This document shows positions 8,353-17,921 of a DNA stretch of 64,000 nt, piece after piece. The notes beneath the pieces are model-generated. The model had not been told where the DNA came from, did no database searches, and saw nothing but the letters and a program-made list of their open reading frames with translations. Position numbers and translations under genes: made by a program. This stretch comes from Rhizobium sp. NLR16a (lineage in GTDB: Bacteria > Pseudomonadota > Alphaproteobacteria > Rhizobiales > Rhizobiaceae): the NCBI RefSeq assembly GCF_017948245.1, contig NZ_CP072865.1:2381501-2445500 (forward strand), written 5' to 3'. Every line of letters starts with the position of its first letter. The first letter of the stretch is position 1.

Positions 8353-9324
8353 TTACCAGCGCAGCAGAACAGCGCCCCAGGTGAAGCCGCCGCCCATCGC
8401 TTCGAGCATCACGAGGTCGCCCTTTTTGATCCGGCCGTCGCCGGCGGCGGTCGCAAGCGCGAGCGGGATCGAGGCGGCCGAGGTATTGCCGTGCAGGTCG
8501 ACGGTGACGACGACCTTGTCCGCATCGATGTTCAGTTTCTTCGCCGAACCGTCGATGATGCGTCGATTGGCCTGGTGCGGCACCAGCCAGTCGAGGTCTT
8601 CGGCCGTTGTCCCGGTCGAATCGAAAGCGGCCTGAATGACATCGGTGATCATGCCGACGGCATATTTGAAGACTTCGCGGCCTTCCATACGCAGCTTGCC
8701 GACGCTGCCCGTCGTCGACGGTCCACCATCGACATAAAGCTTGTCCTTGTGCGAACCGTCGGAGCGCAGATGCGCGGTCAGCACGCCGCGATCGGCAGAC
8801 GTGCCCTCACCTTCTGCCGCCTCGAGCACGATCGCGCCGGCGCCATCGCCGAAAAGCACGCAGGTGGTGCGATCGTTCCAGTCGAGAATGCGCGAAAAAG
8901 TCTCGGCACCGATGACGAGAACGCGCTTTGCAAGGCCGCCGCGGATATAGGCGTCGGCGGTCGTGACCGCATAGACGAAGCCGGTGCAGACGGCCTGGAC
9001 GTCGAAGGCAAAGCCGTGGCTCATGCCGAGACGGTTCTGGATGTTGACCGAGGTGGCCGGAAAGGTGTTGTCCGGCGTCGAGGTGGCGCAGATGATAAGA
9101 TCGATATCGGCAGGCGTCAGGCCGCCATTGGCAAGCGCCGCACGCGCGGCGGCTTCGCCAAGCGAGGCCGTCGTCTCGTCGTCGCCGGCCACGTAACGCT
9201 GGCGGATGCCGGTGCGCTGGACGATCCATTCGTCCGACGTATCGACGATAGCCTCCATATCACTGTTGGTCATCACGCGTTTCGGAAGTGCGGCTCCGAA
9301 CCCGCGAACCACTGAACGGATCAT
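8353..9324 (-). CDS. fabH: 3-oxoacyl-ACP synthase III
   Basis: Condenses acetyl-CoA with malonyl-ACP to start fatty acid synthesis. 323 residues from the ATG at 9324. The catalytic triad is visible: Cys113 in AVCTGF, His250 in PHQANRR and Asn280 in GNTSAAS. The C-terminal [13 protein letters not shown] closing strand is typical. An alternative ATG at 9348 overlaps the plsX stop as ATGA and would add eight residues; either way translation is likely coupled to plsX. plsX-fabH-ihfA is a standard alphaproteobacterial order linking phospholipid and fatty acid synthesis. Confidence 0.96.
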   Translation of the reverse strand: MIRSVVRGFGAALPKRVMTNSDMEAIVDTSDEWIVQRTGIRQRYVAGDDETTASLGEAAARAALANGGLTPADIDLIICATSTPDNTFPATSVNIQNRLGMSHGFAFDVQAVCTGFVYAVTTADAYIRGGLAKRVLVIGAETFSRILDWNDRTTCVLFGDGAGAIVLEAAEGEGTSADRGVLTAHLRSDGSHKDKLYVDGGPSTTGSVGKLRMEGREVFKYAVGMITDVIQAAFDSTGTTAEDLDWLVPHQANRRIIDGSAKKLNIDADKVVVTVDLHGNTSAASIPLALATAAGDGRIKKGDLVMLEAMGGGFTWGAVLLRW

Positions 9325-9344
9325 ATTCGATTGAACCCCATAGC

Positions 9345-10391
9345 TCATGCCGCTTCCGGGCCAATGGGAGGCAGCCGCTTGGCATGATATTTCTTAAGAT
9401 CGTTTTCTATTTTCTGATTGAGGCCGTTCTTAGCCATGTCGTAGCCGACCTCGATGGCAGCGGCGATGCCTTCGGCATTCGCCCCGCCGTGGCTCTTGAT
9501 GACGATGCCGTTCAGGCCGAGAAACACGCCGCCATTGACCTTGCTTGGGTCGAGCTTCTCACGAAGCATATCGAAGGCGCTCTTGGCGAAGAGATAGCCG
9601 ATACGGGCGAGCAGTGTGCGCGACATGGCGGCACGCAGATATTCGGCGATCTGCTTTGCGGTGCCTTCGGCCGTCTTCAGCGCGATATTGCCAGAGAAGC
9701 CTTCGGTGACCACGACGTCGACCGTGCCCTTGCCGAGGTCGTTACCCTCGACGAAGCCGGAATATTCGAGCGAATCGATATTCGCCTCCCGCAACAGCCG
9801 GCCGGCCTCCTTGACCTCTTCCTGGCCTTTCACCTCTTCGACACCAACGTTCAGAAGACCGATCGTCGGGCGTTCGATCTCGAAAAGCGCGCGCGCCATG
9901 GCGCCGCCCATCAGGGCAAAATCCATCAGTTGCTGTGCATCGGCGCCGATCGTCGCACCGACATCGAGCACGATGCTCTCGCCCTTCAGCGTCGGCCAGA
10001 TCGCCGCGATCGCCGGGCGCTCGATATTGGCCATCGTGCGAAGACAGAATTTCGCCATCGCCATCAGTGCGCCGGTATTGCCGGCCGAAACGGCGACATC
10101 GGCATCGCCCGTCTTCACCGCCTCGATCGAGCGCCACATGGTCGAGACATAGCGGCCGCGGCGCAGCGCCTGGCTCGGCTTCTCTTCCATGCTGACAGCA
10201 AGCTCACAGTCGTGAAAGACTGATTTTTCCTTGAGTTTCGGGAACTTGGCGAGAACGGAATCGCACTGTTCCTTAAGACCGTAGAAAACGAAGGAAATAT
10301 CCGGATGCCGGTCCAGCGCCTTGGCGGCGCCGGGGATGACAACCTGGGGACCAAAGTCGCCACCCATGAGGTCGAGAGATATTCTGATCAC
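9345..10391 (-). CDS. plsX: Phosphate acyltransferase PlsX
   Basis: Converts acyl-ACP to acyl-phosphate for glycerolipid synthesis; a soluble, membrane-associated enzyme. About 348 residues from a GTG start at 10391, chosen because the family begins at (M)[14 protein letters not shown]; an ATG at 10436 would add 15 unrelated residues. Motifs seen: [10 protein letters not shown] at the N-terminus, [48 protein letters not shown] and [15 protein letters not shown]. An AAGGA lies about ten bases upstream of the GTG. It is translationally coupled to fabH and preceded by the DUF177 gene. Confidence 0.93.
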   Translation of the reverse strand: MIRISLDLMGGDFGPQVVIPGAAKALDRHPDISFVFYGLKEQCDSVLAKFPKLKEKSVFHDCELAVSMEEKPSQALRRGRYVSTMWRSIEAVKTGDADVAVSAGNTGALMAMAKFCLRTMANIERPAIAAIWPTLKGESIVLDVGATIGADAQQLMDFALMGGAMARALFEIERPTIGLLNVGVEEVKGQEEVKEAGRLLREANIDSLEYSGFVEGNDLGKGTVDVVVTEGFSGNIALKTAEGTAKQIAEYLRAAMSRTLLARIGYLFAKSAFDMLREKLDPSKVNGGVFLGLNGIVIKSHGGANAEGIAAAIEVGYDMAKNGLNQKIENDLKKYHAKRLPPIGPEAA

Positions 10392-10490
10392 GCGTCCCTG
10401 ATCCTTCTTTTCGCCGAGGGGCGAAATTTCGGCCAAAATACCGGTTTTGGCGTCGCATACAACTGAATTATGTCAAATGCCAGAGGTGCT

Positions 10491-11045
10491 TCAGTCCTTT
10501 TTCCAGTCCTTGAGGACCGCGAAAGCGGAGGGCTTTTTATCGTTCTCGCCGCTATCCTCGATATGGCCCTTGAACTCGACACCCTCCTTGCGGGGATAGG
10601 GATCAATGGCGAGCGCGGCGAATTCGGCAACCACCTCGCCGGCATCGATCGTGTCGCCGACAAAGGCCTCGGGCAGGTCGGGACCGTCGGGATCGAGCAG
10701 CATCTCGCCGGCGTCGTTGCCGGGCTGGCGGGCAAGCTTGGAACCCTCGGGCACGAAGATCTGCTCGAAACTTTCGTCGATCACGGCTTCGACCGGTTCC
10801 AGCGTCACGACGCAGGACTGGACGATCTTCGCCTGTACGCGGCCCTTGACACGCACGCCGTCGCGTTTCCAGCGGGCGATCTGCAGATCGGCGCTGAGAT
10901 CGTCGACGGAGACAACGCTCCAGGCCTCGGCAAGCGCCTTCAACTCGCTGGCATCGGCCTCGATATGAACCTCGACGGGATTGGCCGAGATGTGGCCGAC
11001 CTTGACGCGATAGGAGAAGGGAACATCGTCCCGATCGTTCTTCAT
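10491..11045 (-). CDS. DUF177 / YceD-family protein
   Basis: 184 residues. Members of this family are implicated in 23S rRNA accumulation and usually sit upstream of rpmF or plsX. Visible family features are the N-terminal PFSYRVKVGHI, a central VKGRVQAKIVQSCVVTLEPV with a single conserved cysteine, and an acidic C-terminal half with DAGEVVAEFAALAIDPYPRKEG. The C-terminal tail is lysine-rich. Only 11 nt separates it from the chaperone-like gene upstream, so they are likely one transcript with plsX. Family is clear, molecular function less so. Confidence 0.85.
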   Translation of the reverse strand: MKNDRDDVPFSYRVKVGHISANPVEVHIEADASELKALAEAWSVVSVDDLSADLQIARWKRDGVRVKGRVQAKIVQSCVVTLEPVEAVIDESFEQIFVPEGSKLARQPGNDAGEMLLDPDGPDLPEAFVGDTIDAGEVVAEFAALAIDPYPRKEGVEFKGHIEDSGENDKKPSAFAVLKDWKKD

Positions 11046-11056
11046 CGTTTCCTCCT

Positions 11057-11590
11057 TCAGGCGACCGGCGGCAGCGTTGCCGAACCGCTGGCGATCAGCT
11101 CCTCCGGAACGGCGGACAGATGGGATTCTGCGGCCATCATCCAGCTGGCCAGGCCGGACATATCCGCCGGTGTCTCGGTTTCCGGGTGGATATTGCGCAT
11201 CAATGCAAGCGCCAGCGCCTCGGCGTCGCCGGCGTCCATCGCCTTCGAATAGGTTTCGAGCCGGCCATAGAACATGCCCGCGAGCTTCTTCATGCGTTTC
11301 GGCACGCTGTTGTCGCCGATGCCGAGCTCGCGGATCGAATAGTCGATGTCCTGAAAGAAGGCATCGACGATCTCCTGAGCAATCTCCTGGCCGCTGACGG
11401 CCGAGGCGCGCGTGCGGCGAAAAAACAGAATCATCACGATCGACAGCATTTCGAAGCGGCCCATGACCGTATCCGGTACATCGAGCCGCTCGTAGAGATC
11501 GGGCATGCGCGCGGCTGCGGTCAGCGTCGCATATTGCCTGTCGACGATCGCCTGATTGTTGTTTTTCTTGCGGAAGAGCCCGAGGATCAT
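11057..11590 (-). CDS. Ubiquinol-cytochrome c chaperone (CBP3-like) family protein
   Basis: 177 residues from the ATG at 11590 (MILGLFRKKNNNQA). An upstream in-frame ATG at 11797 would add 69 residues of intergenic character and was not used. It matches the ubiquinol_cyt_C_chap domain: YERLDVPDTVMGRFEMLSI, an HxFFRRTRA-like segment, the QEIVDAFFQDIDYSIRELGIGDNSVPKRMKKLAGMFYGR block and a helical C-terminus. Mitochondrial relatives help assembly of cytochrome b. It is the first gene of the leftward block ending at merR and is divergent from bamE. Confidence 0.87.
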   Translation of the reverse strand: MILGLFRKKNNNQAIVDRQYATLTAAARMPDLYERLDVPDTVMGRFEMLSIVMILFFRRTRASAVSGQEIAQEIVDAFFQDIDYSIRELGIGDNSVPKRMKKLAGMFYGRLETYSKAMDAGDAEALALALMRNIHPETETPADMSGLASWMMAAESHLSAVPEELIASGSATLPPVA

Positions 11591-11834
11591 TGTTTTTTCC
11601 GGAAATGCCTCATTCTTCACGCCGGCTAGCGTCCGGCCTTGTTGCATGATTTCGAAAGCTGGTTTACCGAAGCAGGCGCGAATTGCAATGCCGTTCGTGG
11701 CCTGCTTCGGGACGACGCCTTCGAGCCGCCAGCGAAGCGAATTCGGGAAACTCGACCCGGAATGGCCACAATGGTTTTGCAGGAGGAAAGCGTGCAAGGC
11801 ACAAAATGGCTGCTATCGACACCCAAGGGAGTAG

Positions 11835-12368
11835 ATGTCGTTGAAGAAACGGTATTTCAAGTCTGACATGAAATTCTTCAGCAGCGCGGCCATTGCCTTC
11901 ATAATCGCCTCCACATCAGCTCTTTCAGGCTGCCAGACCGGCACCGTGCTCAACGGCGGCTATGTCGTCGATCAGCAGTCGCTCAATCTCGTTCCGGAAG
12001 GTTCCAGCCGCGAACAGGTCCTGCTCTCGCTCGGCACGCCATCGACGACGGCGACCTTCGACGGCGAGGTCTTCTATTATATTTCACAGCGGCGCACGCG
12101 CGCCGTCGCCTTCCAGAAGCTGAAGGTCGTCGACCAGACCGTTCTGGCCATCTATTTCGACAAGGACGGCGTCGTCACCCGCCGCGCCAACTACACACTG
12201 CAGGACGGCAAGGTCTTCGATACGGTCTCGCGCGTCACGCCGACCGGCGGCAAGGAACTCACCTTCCTGCAGCAGATGCTCTCCGGCGGCAGCGCAGCAA
12301 GTGCTGCCCGCAGCCTGTTCGGCGGCGGCGCCGGCGGCACGCCGCAAAATCCGAGCAGCCTGCGCTGA
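11835..12368 (+). CDS. bamE: Outer membrane assembly lipoprotein, BamE/SmpA family
   Basis: 177 residues, a component of the machinery that folds beta-barrels into the outer membrane. The start at 11835 has AAGGGAG four to six bases upstream; a second ATG at 11868 lacks one. A lipoprotein signal ends at Cys33 (SALSGC). The SmpA/OmlA fold follows: GGYVVDQQSLNLVPEGSSREQVLLSLGTPSTTATFDGEVFYYIS and a closing strand VVDQTVLAIYFDKDGVV. The tail is rich in Gly, Ala and Ser. A strong terminator follows 20 bases after the stop. Confidence 0.92.
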   Translation: MSLKKRYFKSDMKFFSSAAIAFIIASTSALSGCQTGTVLNGGYVVDQQSLNLVPEGSSREQVLLSLGTPSTTATFDGEVFYYISQRRTRAVAFQKLKVVDQTVLAIYFDKDGVVTRRANYTLQDGKVFDTVSRVTPTGGKELTFLQQMLSGGSAASAARSLFGGGAGGTPQNPSSLR

Positions 12369-12385
12369 TCGGACAGATTTCCAAC

Positions 12386-12418
12386 AAAAACCCGCCGGAT
12401 CGCTCCGGCGGGTTTTTA
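12386..12418. terminator. Bidirectional rho-independent terminator
   Basis: A perfect 9-bp stem, CCCGCCGGA / TCCGGCGGG, with a four-base TCGC loop. It has an A-run before it and TTTTT after it, so it serves both bamE (rightward) and hppA (leftward). Confidence 0.92.
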
Positions 12419-12462
12419 TATGTTCGGGGTAGCATCCGCGGCGCACCGCGGTGCTTGGACCA

Positions 12463-14601
12463 TCAACCGGCGAGAACGGCCAGCAACAGCAGCGCGACGA
12501 TATTGGTGATCTTGATTGCCGGGTTGACGGCGGGGCCGGCTGTATCCTTGTAGGGATCGCCGACGGTATCGCCGGTGACGGAGGCCTTGTGTGCATCCGA
12601 TCCCTTCATGTGACGCACGCCGTCCTTGTCGACGAATCCGTCCTCGAAGCTCTTCTTGGCATTGTCCCAGGCGCCGCCGCCCGAGGTCATCGAGATGGCG
12701 ACGAAGAGACCGTTGATGATGACGCCGAGCAGCGATGCGCCGAGGGCGGCAAAGGCCGAGGCCTTCGAGCCGGAGATAAGAAGCACACCGAAATATACGA
12801 CGACGGGGGCGAGCACCGGCAGCAGCGAAGGCACGATCATCTCGCGGATGGCGGCCTTGGTCAGCAAGTCGACGGCCTTGCCGTAATCCGGCTTTTCCGT
12901 GCCTTGCATGATGCCGGGCTTCATCTTGAACTGCCGGCGAACCTCCTCGACGATCGAGCCGGCGGCGCGGCCGACGGCTGTCATGGCGATGCCGCCGAAC
13001 AGATAGGGAATCAGGCCGCCGAAAAGCAGGCCGGCGACGACGTAAGGGTTCGACAGCTCGAACGAGATTTCGCCTATATTGGCGAAATAGGGATATTGGT
13101 CGCCATGAGCCGCGAAATACCGCAGGTCGTTGGCGTAGGCGGCAAAAAGCACCAGTGCGCCGAGACCGGCCGAACCGATCGCGTAGCCCTTGGTGACCGC
13201 TTTGGTGGTGTTGCCGACGGCGTCGAGCGCGTCGGTCGACTTGCGCACTTCCGGCGGCAGATGGGACATTTCGGCGATGCCGCCGGCATTGTCGGTGACC
13301 GGACCGAAGGCATCGAGGGCGACGATCATACCGGCGAGGCCGAGCATGGCGGTGACGGCGATACCGGTGCCGAAAAGGCCGCCGAGCTGATAGGTGGCCA
13401 GAATACCGCCGACGATGACTATGGCCGGCAGAGCGGTCGATTCGAGCGAGACTGCCAGGCCCTGGATGACGTTGGTGCCGTGACCGGTCACCGAAGACTG
13501 GGCGATCGAAACGACGGGGCGTTTGCCGGTGCCGGTATAGTATTCGGTAATGACGACGATCAGCGCGGTGACGACGAGGCCGACGAGACCGCAGACGAAG
13601 AGGTTGGTACCGGTGACGTCGGCGCCGGCGACCGTGCCAAGCGAGCCCCAGCCGACGGTCAGCGAGGTGGCGGCGCCGAGACCGACAATCGACAGCAGGC
13701 CGGTGACGATGAGGCCCTTGTACAGCGCACCCATGATCGAGCCGTTCGAGCCGAGCTTGACGAAGAACGTGCCGATGATCGAGGTGATGATACAGGCAGC
13801 GCAGATCGCCAGCGGATAGACCATTGCTGATTGAAGGATCGGCGCGCCGGCAAAGAAGATCGCGGCGAGAACCATGGTGGCGACGACGGAGACGGCATAG
13901 GTCTCGAACAGGTCGGCCGCCATGCCGGCGCAGTCGCCGACATTGTCGCCGACGTTATCGGCAATCGTCGCCGGGTTGCGCGGATCATCTTCGGGGATAC
14001 CGGCCTCCACCTTGCCGACGAGGTCGCCGCCGACATCGGCGCCCTTGGTGAAGATGCCGCCCCCGAGACGGGCGAAGATCGAGATCAGCGAGGCGCCGAA
14101 GCCGAGCGCCACCAGCGCGTCGATGACTTCGCGCGAGCCGCTCTCGTGTCCGAGCCCGACTGTCAATATAGTATAGTAGATGGAGACGCCGAGCAGCGCG
14201 AGGCCCGCCACCAGCATGCCGGTGATGGCGCCCGACTTGAAGGCGATGTCGAGACCGGCGGAAAGGCTGGCGGACGCCGCCTGGGCGGTGCGCACGTTGG
14301 CGCGGACGGAGACGTGCATGCCGATGAAACCGGCAGCACCTGACAGAACGGCGCCGATCAGGAAACCGACGGCGGCAGTGGCGGAGAGAAGCAGCCAGGC
14401 TGCGATGAAAACAACGACGCCGACAAGCGCAATGGTTCTATATTGACGCGTCAGGTAGGCTTGGGCGCCCTCGCGGATGTAGCCCGCGATCTCCTGCATC
14501 CGGCTGTTGCCCTGATCGGCGGCAAGCACCGACCGGGTTGCCCAGGCGGCATAGACCACCGAGAGCAGACCGGATGCGATTACGCATAAAAGAATGGTCA
14601 T
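12463..14601 (-). CDS. hppA: K+-independent membrane H+-translocating pyrophosphatase
   Basis: Couples hydrolysis of pyrophosphate to proton pumping across a membrane. 712 residues from the ATG at 14601, which has GGAGGAAAG upstream; a longer frame to 14676 is not supported. About 16 membrane helices. The substrate-site signature [11 protein letters not shown] is at 189-199, followed by [24 protein letters not shown]. Residues Lys467 and Thr470 in [10 protein letters not shown] mark the potassium-independent subfamily (the dependent type has Ala at both). The C-terminal GGAWDNAKK and [14 protein letters not shown] motifs are present. Monocistronic, with its own terminator. Confidence 0.97.
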   Translation of the reverse strand: MTILLCVIASGLLSVVYAAWATRSVLAADQGNSRMQEIAGYIREGAQAYLTRQYRTIALVGVVVFIAAWLLLSATAAVGFLIGAVLSGAAGFIGMHVSVRANVRTAQAASASLSAGLDIAFKSGAITGMLVAGLALLGVSIYYTILTVGLGHESGSREVIDALVALGFGASLISIFARLGGGIFTKGADVGGDLVGKVEAGIPEDDPRNPATIADNVGDNVGDCAGMAADLFETYAVSVVATMVLAAIFFAGAPILQSAMVYPLAICAACIITSIIGTFFVKLGSNGSIMGALYKGLIVTGLLSIVGLGAATSLTVGWGSLGTVAGADVTGTNLFVCGLVGLVVTALIVVITEYYTGTGKRPVVSIAQSSVTGHGTNVIQGLAVSLESTALPAIVIVGGILATYQLGGLFGTGIAVTAMLGLAGMIVALDAFGPVTDNAGGIAEMSHLPPEVRKSTDALDAVGNTTKAVTKGYAIGSAGLGALVLFAAYANDLRYFAAHGDQYPYFANIGEISFELSNPYVVAGLLFGGLIPYLFGGIAMTAVGRAAGSIVEEVRRQFKMKPGIMQGTEKPDYGKAVDLLTKAAIREMIVPSLLPVLAPVVVYFGVLLISGSKASAFAALGASLLGVIINGLFVAISMTSGGGAWDNAKKSFEDGFVDKDGVRHMKGSDAHKASVTGDTVGDPYKDTAGPAVNPAIKITNIVALLLLAVLAG

Positions 14602-14798
14602 TTCGCTCTTTCCTCCCATAGGCCGGAGCTCACTCCTTCTCCGGCAGATACGCCGCCGACTCGCCTTCCTCTCCACAGAAATGCACAGCTAAGCGGTGCG
14701 GAGATTGCGTGGTCGATCACGTGGCGTCAAGCCCGCAAAGGCCGAAAACCATTGCGGTACGAAGAAAGACGTAGGGAGATTGTTCGGCGGCTAAAGAG

Positions 14799-15281
14799 TT
14801 ACTTCTTCGCCTCGCCGCGGACCTGCTTGGCGATGCGGTCGAGCACGGCATTGACGAGCTTCGGCTCGTCGTCATCGAAAAAGGCTCGAGCGATCTCGAC
14901 ATATTCGGTGACGATGACCGCCACCGGGACGTCCTTGCGATCGAGGAGTTCGAAAACGCCGGCACGCAGGATGGCCCGCACCGTGCTATCGAGGCGCGAC
15001 AGCGCCCAATCATCCTGCAATGCCGCGGCAATCAGGGGGTCGAGACGAACCTGATCACGCACGACGCCGGAGACGATGGAGCGGAACCAGGCGGCATCGG
15101 CCTTCAGATAGGTGGCGCCGTCGAGTTCCTGACCGAGGCGGTGCGCCTCGTATTCGGCGACGATTTCCAGAACGCCGGTGCCGCCGACATCCATCTGATA
15201 AAGCGCCTGAACGGCCGCCAGGCGGGCAGCGCCCCGCTGGTTCGCAGTCTTGACCGGCCGTTCCGTCTTGTCGTCGTTCAT
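14799..15281 (-). CDS. nusB: Transcription antitermination protein NusB
   Basis: 160 residues. Binds boxA RNA with S10 in rRNA antitermination. Family features: [22 protein letters not shown] at the N-terminus, [30 protein letters not shown] and [36 protein letters not shown] at the C-terminus. It starts 3 bases after the ribH stop, so the two are cotranscribed, as in Brucella and other Rhizobiales. About 197 bases of AT-neutral non-coding DNA lie between it and hppA. Confidence 0.96.
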   Translation of the reverse strand: MNDDKTERPVKTANQRGAARLAAVQALYQMDVGGTGVLEIVAEYEAHRLGQELDGATYLKADAAWFRSIVSGVVRDQVRLDPLIAAALQDDWALSRLDSTVRAILRAGVFELLDRKDVPVAVIVTEYVEIARAFFDDDEPKLVNAVLDRIAKQVRGEAKK

Positions 15282-15284
15282 TCG

Positions 15285-15740
15285 TTATGCACCCAGTTTC
15301 TGCTTCAGCGCGATCATCGTCAGAGCCGCGCGGGCGGCAAACCCGCCCTTGTCCTTGTCCGAACGGCGGGCGCGCGCCCAAGCTTGTTCGTCATTTTCGA
15401 CGGTCAGGATGCCGTTGCCGATGGCAAGGGATTCGCTGACCGCGAGATCCATCAGCGCGCGCGAGGATTCGTTCGATACGATATCGAAATGATAGGTCTC
15501 GCCGCGAATGACCATGCCGAGAGCGACATAGCCGTCATAATGCGTGCCGCCATTGTCGTCCCCATCGAGCGCCATGGCAATCGCTGCCGGAATTTCCAAC
15601 GCGCCGGGAACGGTGACAACCTCATAGGTGGCGCCGGCTTGTTCGAGCGCAAAGGTCGCGCCTTCGAGCAGCGCGTCGGCCATGTCGTCATAGAAGCGGG
15701 CCTCGACGATCAAAATATGGGGAGCGGTCTCTCTCGACAT
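15285..15740 (-). CDS. ribH: 6,7-dimethyl-8-ribityllumazine synthase
   Basis: Penultimate step of riboflavin synthesis. 151 residues. Motifs: [20 protein letters not shown] (substrate pocket), [49 protein letters not shown] with the catalytic His in TYHFD, and [17 protein letters not shown]. This is the lumazine synthase type found with nusB in Rhizobiales (RibH1). Its usual upstream neighbours ribD and ribE are 15 kb away at 30911-32670, separated by the glycan cluster, so ribH-nusB must now have its own promoter in 15741-16085. Confidence 0.96.
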   Translation of the reverse strand: MSRETAPHILIVEARFYDDMADALLEGATFALEQAGATYEVVTVPGALEIPAAIAMALDGDDNGGTHYDGYVALGMVIRGETYHFDIVSNESSRALMDLAVSESLAIGNGILTVENDEQAWARARRSDKDKGGFAARAALTMIALKQKLGA

Positions 15741-16085
15741 TGTTTACCTTCGGTTGGCGGGAATTTTTCCACTCGACAGCCCGCGGTCAAAACATGCCTT
15801 CATCAGAATGGCAAGCACTTTCGGCCAGTGCTGCAAAAGCGAAAGAGGAAATATCGACAGCGGGATAGCCGCACCGTCCCTGCCGAGCCTGCCAAGCCTT
15901 CGAAATCCGCTTTTCCGGGGGCGTGGAAAACGGCAATTCGAAGGCGGTTTTCATGAAGAATTTTTAATTCTTTTTCAGGTACTTATCCCATTGAATCGCG
16001 AAAGTGACAACGCCAATTCCATCTCGTGACGCAGACGATCCCCTGCACGACAGCCGACCGTCAAAGCAGATGAAAGGATTAAATC
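15741..16085. promoter_or_regulatory. Divergent region at the left edge of the inserted cluster
   Basis: 345 bases with no convincing gene. It must carry a leftward promoter for ribH-nusB and a rightward one for the small secreted protein. The stretch 15955-15985 is very AT-rich (AATTTTTAATTCTTTTTC), unlike the surroundings. No FMN riboswitch could be recognised. An AAAGGA precedes the ATG at 16086. This is the probable left junction of the DNA that separates ribH from ribE. Confidence 0.4.
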
Positions 16086-16445
16086 ATGAACCGCGTTGTC
16101 ACAATAACCATCGCCGCAGCCCTCTCCTCACTCGCTTTTGCCGGCGTCAGTCGGGCCGAGAGCTTCAGAATGAACTCCGCCCAGGGCATCGAGCAGACGC
16201 TCAGGACCTTCCGGGGCAATGACTTCAATGTCGAGCAGGTCCGAAACTGGCACAATCTCGACGACGAGACGACAGGTCCGCGCTCGGCCCCGGAACGTTC
16301 CGGCCAGGCGATACACGGAATCCAGGCCTCGATCCATGCCAACAGATCGCTTGCACACCGTCTGAACAATGAGGGCGTCGATGTACGCAACATCGTCAAC
16401 GCCGAACAGGCGGCGGACGGAAGCGTGACTTTCTACGTCCGCTGA
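16086..16445 (+). CDS. Small secreted protein of unknown function
   Basis: 119 residues with a clear signal peptide (MNRVVTITIAAALSSLAFAG, cut near SRA/E). The mature part is charged, with NVEQVRNWHNLDDETTG, an IQASIHANRSLAHRLNNEGVDVRNIVNAEQ helical segment and a closing VTFYVR strand. It has no cysteines in the mature part. An AAAGGA ribosome-binding site sits seven bases upstream. I recognise no family. It may belong either to the flanking core genome or to the inserted segment. Probably periplasmic. Confidence 0.7.
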   Translation: MNRVVTITIAAALSSLAFAGVSRAESFRMNSAQGIEQTLRTFRGNDFNVEQVRNWHNLDDETTGPRSAPERSGQAIHGIQASIHANRSLAHRLNNEGVDVRNIVNAEQAADGSVTFYVR

Positions 16446-16585
16446 GATCACAACCTGTTGCAAGCTCGAAGCATGGGCGGCGTTCTCCTCTCCGCCCATG
16501 CCGAGGATTTTCCCGGGTCAGCGCGCGATTGCCATTGAATTTTCCGGCAAGATGATAGCTTCTCTTCCTGCAACAGGAGGACATC

Positions 16586-17089
16586 ATGGCGGCGGAATCG
16601 AAAGCGATCATCAATATCGCTGATCTCAAGCTCGACCACTGGAAACAGGGCGAGTTCTACGAAGGCGCCGACGTCTCGTTCGGCGCGCTGCTCGGCCTTG
16701 CGGGCCTCGGCATCAGCTACAATGAGGTGCCATCCGGCAAATCGAGCTGCCCTTTCCACAATCACCACGTCGAGGACGAGTTGTTCTACGTGATCGCAGG
16801 CGCCGGCGAATACCGCTTCGGCAGCGAGCGCCATCCGGTCCGGGCGGGCGACGTACTCGGCGCACCCGCGGGCGGGCCGGAAACGGCGCATCAGCTTATC
16901 AATACCGGCACAACCACGCTCGTCTATCTCGGCATTTCGACGATGGCGAAAACCGAAATCGTCGAATATCCCGATTCCGGAAAGTTCCTTGCCAAGACCA
17001 ACAGGGAGGCGACAGAAACCGGGCGCTTCCGCCATATCGGAAAGACTGAAGGCGATCTCGACTATTGGGATGGCGAGCCCGGCGCCTGA
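16586..17089 (+). CDS. Cupin-domain protein
   Basis: 167 residues. A single conserved beta-barrel: motif 1 is FHNHHVEDELFYVIAGAGEYRFG with metal-binding histidines and a glutamate, motif 2 is HPVRAGDVLGAPAGGPETAHQLINTG with a closing histidine. The C-terminal ~50 residues, ending in TEGDLDYWDGEPGA, are typical of a rhizobial cupin group of unknown substrate. CAGGAGG is eight bases before the ATG. The next gene (GNAT) starts 24 bases after its stop, so they are likely cotranscribed. Catalytic activity cannot be named. Confidence 0.83.
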   Translation: MAAESKAIINIADLKLDHWKQGEFYEGADVSFGALLGLAGLGISYNEVPSGKSSCPFHNHHVEDELFYVIAGAGEYRFGSERHPVRAGDVLGAPAGGPETAHQLINTGTTTLVYLGISTMAKTEIVEYPDSGKFLAKTNREATETGRFRHIGKTEGDLDYWDGEPGA

Positions 17090-17113
17090 ACGCGATTTCC
17101 CCAAGGACCTATC

Positions 17114-17629
17114 GTGATCGACATCCCCACCCTAGAAACGGAGCGGCTGACGCTTCGCCCTCACCGCCTCGACGATTTCGAGGCGCATGCGGCGCTGTGG
17201 GCGGATGAAACCGTCGTTCGCTTCATTACCGGCGCGCCGTCGACGCGCGAGCAGAGCTGGAGCCGCATGCTGCGCATCGCCGGCATGTGGCACCATATGG
17301 GTTTCGGCTTTCTGGCCATCGTGGAAAAGGAAAGCGGCAGGTTCATCGGCGAAGCTGGTTTCCTCGAAGCCCGGCGCGATATGGAACCGTCGATCGAGGG
17401 AACGATGGAGATCGGCTGGGCGCTGTTGCCCGCAGCCCACGGCCGCGGTTATGCCACAGAGGCGCTGACGGCTCTGATCGGCTGGGCGGAGGCGCATTTT
17501 CCGGGACAGCCGATGAGCTGCATCATCAGTCCCGAGAACTACGCCTCGCTGCGGGTCGCGGCCAAGCTCGGTTTCCGCGAGACCACGCGCACGCAGTACA
17601 ACGGCGAGATCATTCAGTTTTCGCGTTAG
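17114..17629 (+). CDS. GNAT-family N-acetyltransferase (RimJ/RimL type)
   Basis: 171 residues. Starts with the typical IPTLETERLTLRPHRLDDFEAHAALWAD. The acetyl-CoA site is in MEIGWALLPAAHGRGYATEAL (the R/Q-x-x-G-x-G/A loop as AAHGRGYA), and the C-terminal part reads CIISPENYASLRVAAKLGFRE, the Asn and Tyr positions usual in this group. It acetylates an amine on an unknown acceptor, perhaps a protein N-terminus or an aminosugar. It directly precedes the glycan cluster, but its membership there is uncertain. Confidence 0.87.
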   Translation: MIDIPTLETERLTLRPHRLDDFEAHAALWADETVVRFITGAPSTREQSWSRMLRIAGMWHHMGFGFLAIVEKESGRFIGEAGFLEARRDMEPSIEGTMEIGWALLPAAHGRGYATEALTALIGWAEAHFPGQPMSCIISPENYASLRVAAKLGFRETTRTQYNGEIIQFSR

Positions 17630-17921
17630 GGAATTCAGCCAAGCGGGGAACGCAACGCAGAGAGTCCACCGCGCAGGCCCAATGCTCGTGGAACGCGGAG
17701 TTGCGAATGCCCGAGGGCGTGCCACCTTTCTCCCAGCAATCATTTATCTATCTGGCGAGATCCGCGGCGTCTTTTGCCGATTTTGCCTGTCCTTCCGCGC
17801 AAGCCTCGCGTAACGCCCGAGTTCTATGGTGATGGCAAGCCGTCTGCTTCGGTCCTCCGGCGAGGCGATCACCGCTTTCGCCGGCTGAGGCTGGAGAAAA
17901 GCGTTTCAAGGGGAGAAACAT

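Noticed and set aside
12451..13830. Rightward open frame of 459 codons opposite hppA
   Set aside because: Opposite a complete pyrophosphatase; its Gly/Asp/Arg-rich sequence is typical of the complement of membrane-protein DNA.
15741..16085. Possible FMN riboswitch before ribH
   Set aside because: None of the conserved RFN helices could be recognised.
16086..17629. Secreted, cupin and GNAT genes as certain members of the glycan cluster
   Set aside because: Nothing in their sequences ties them to sugar synthesis; they may be core genes and the inserted segment may begin after 17629.
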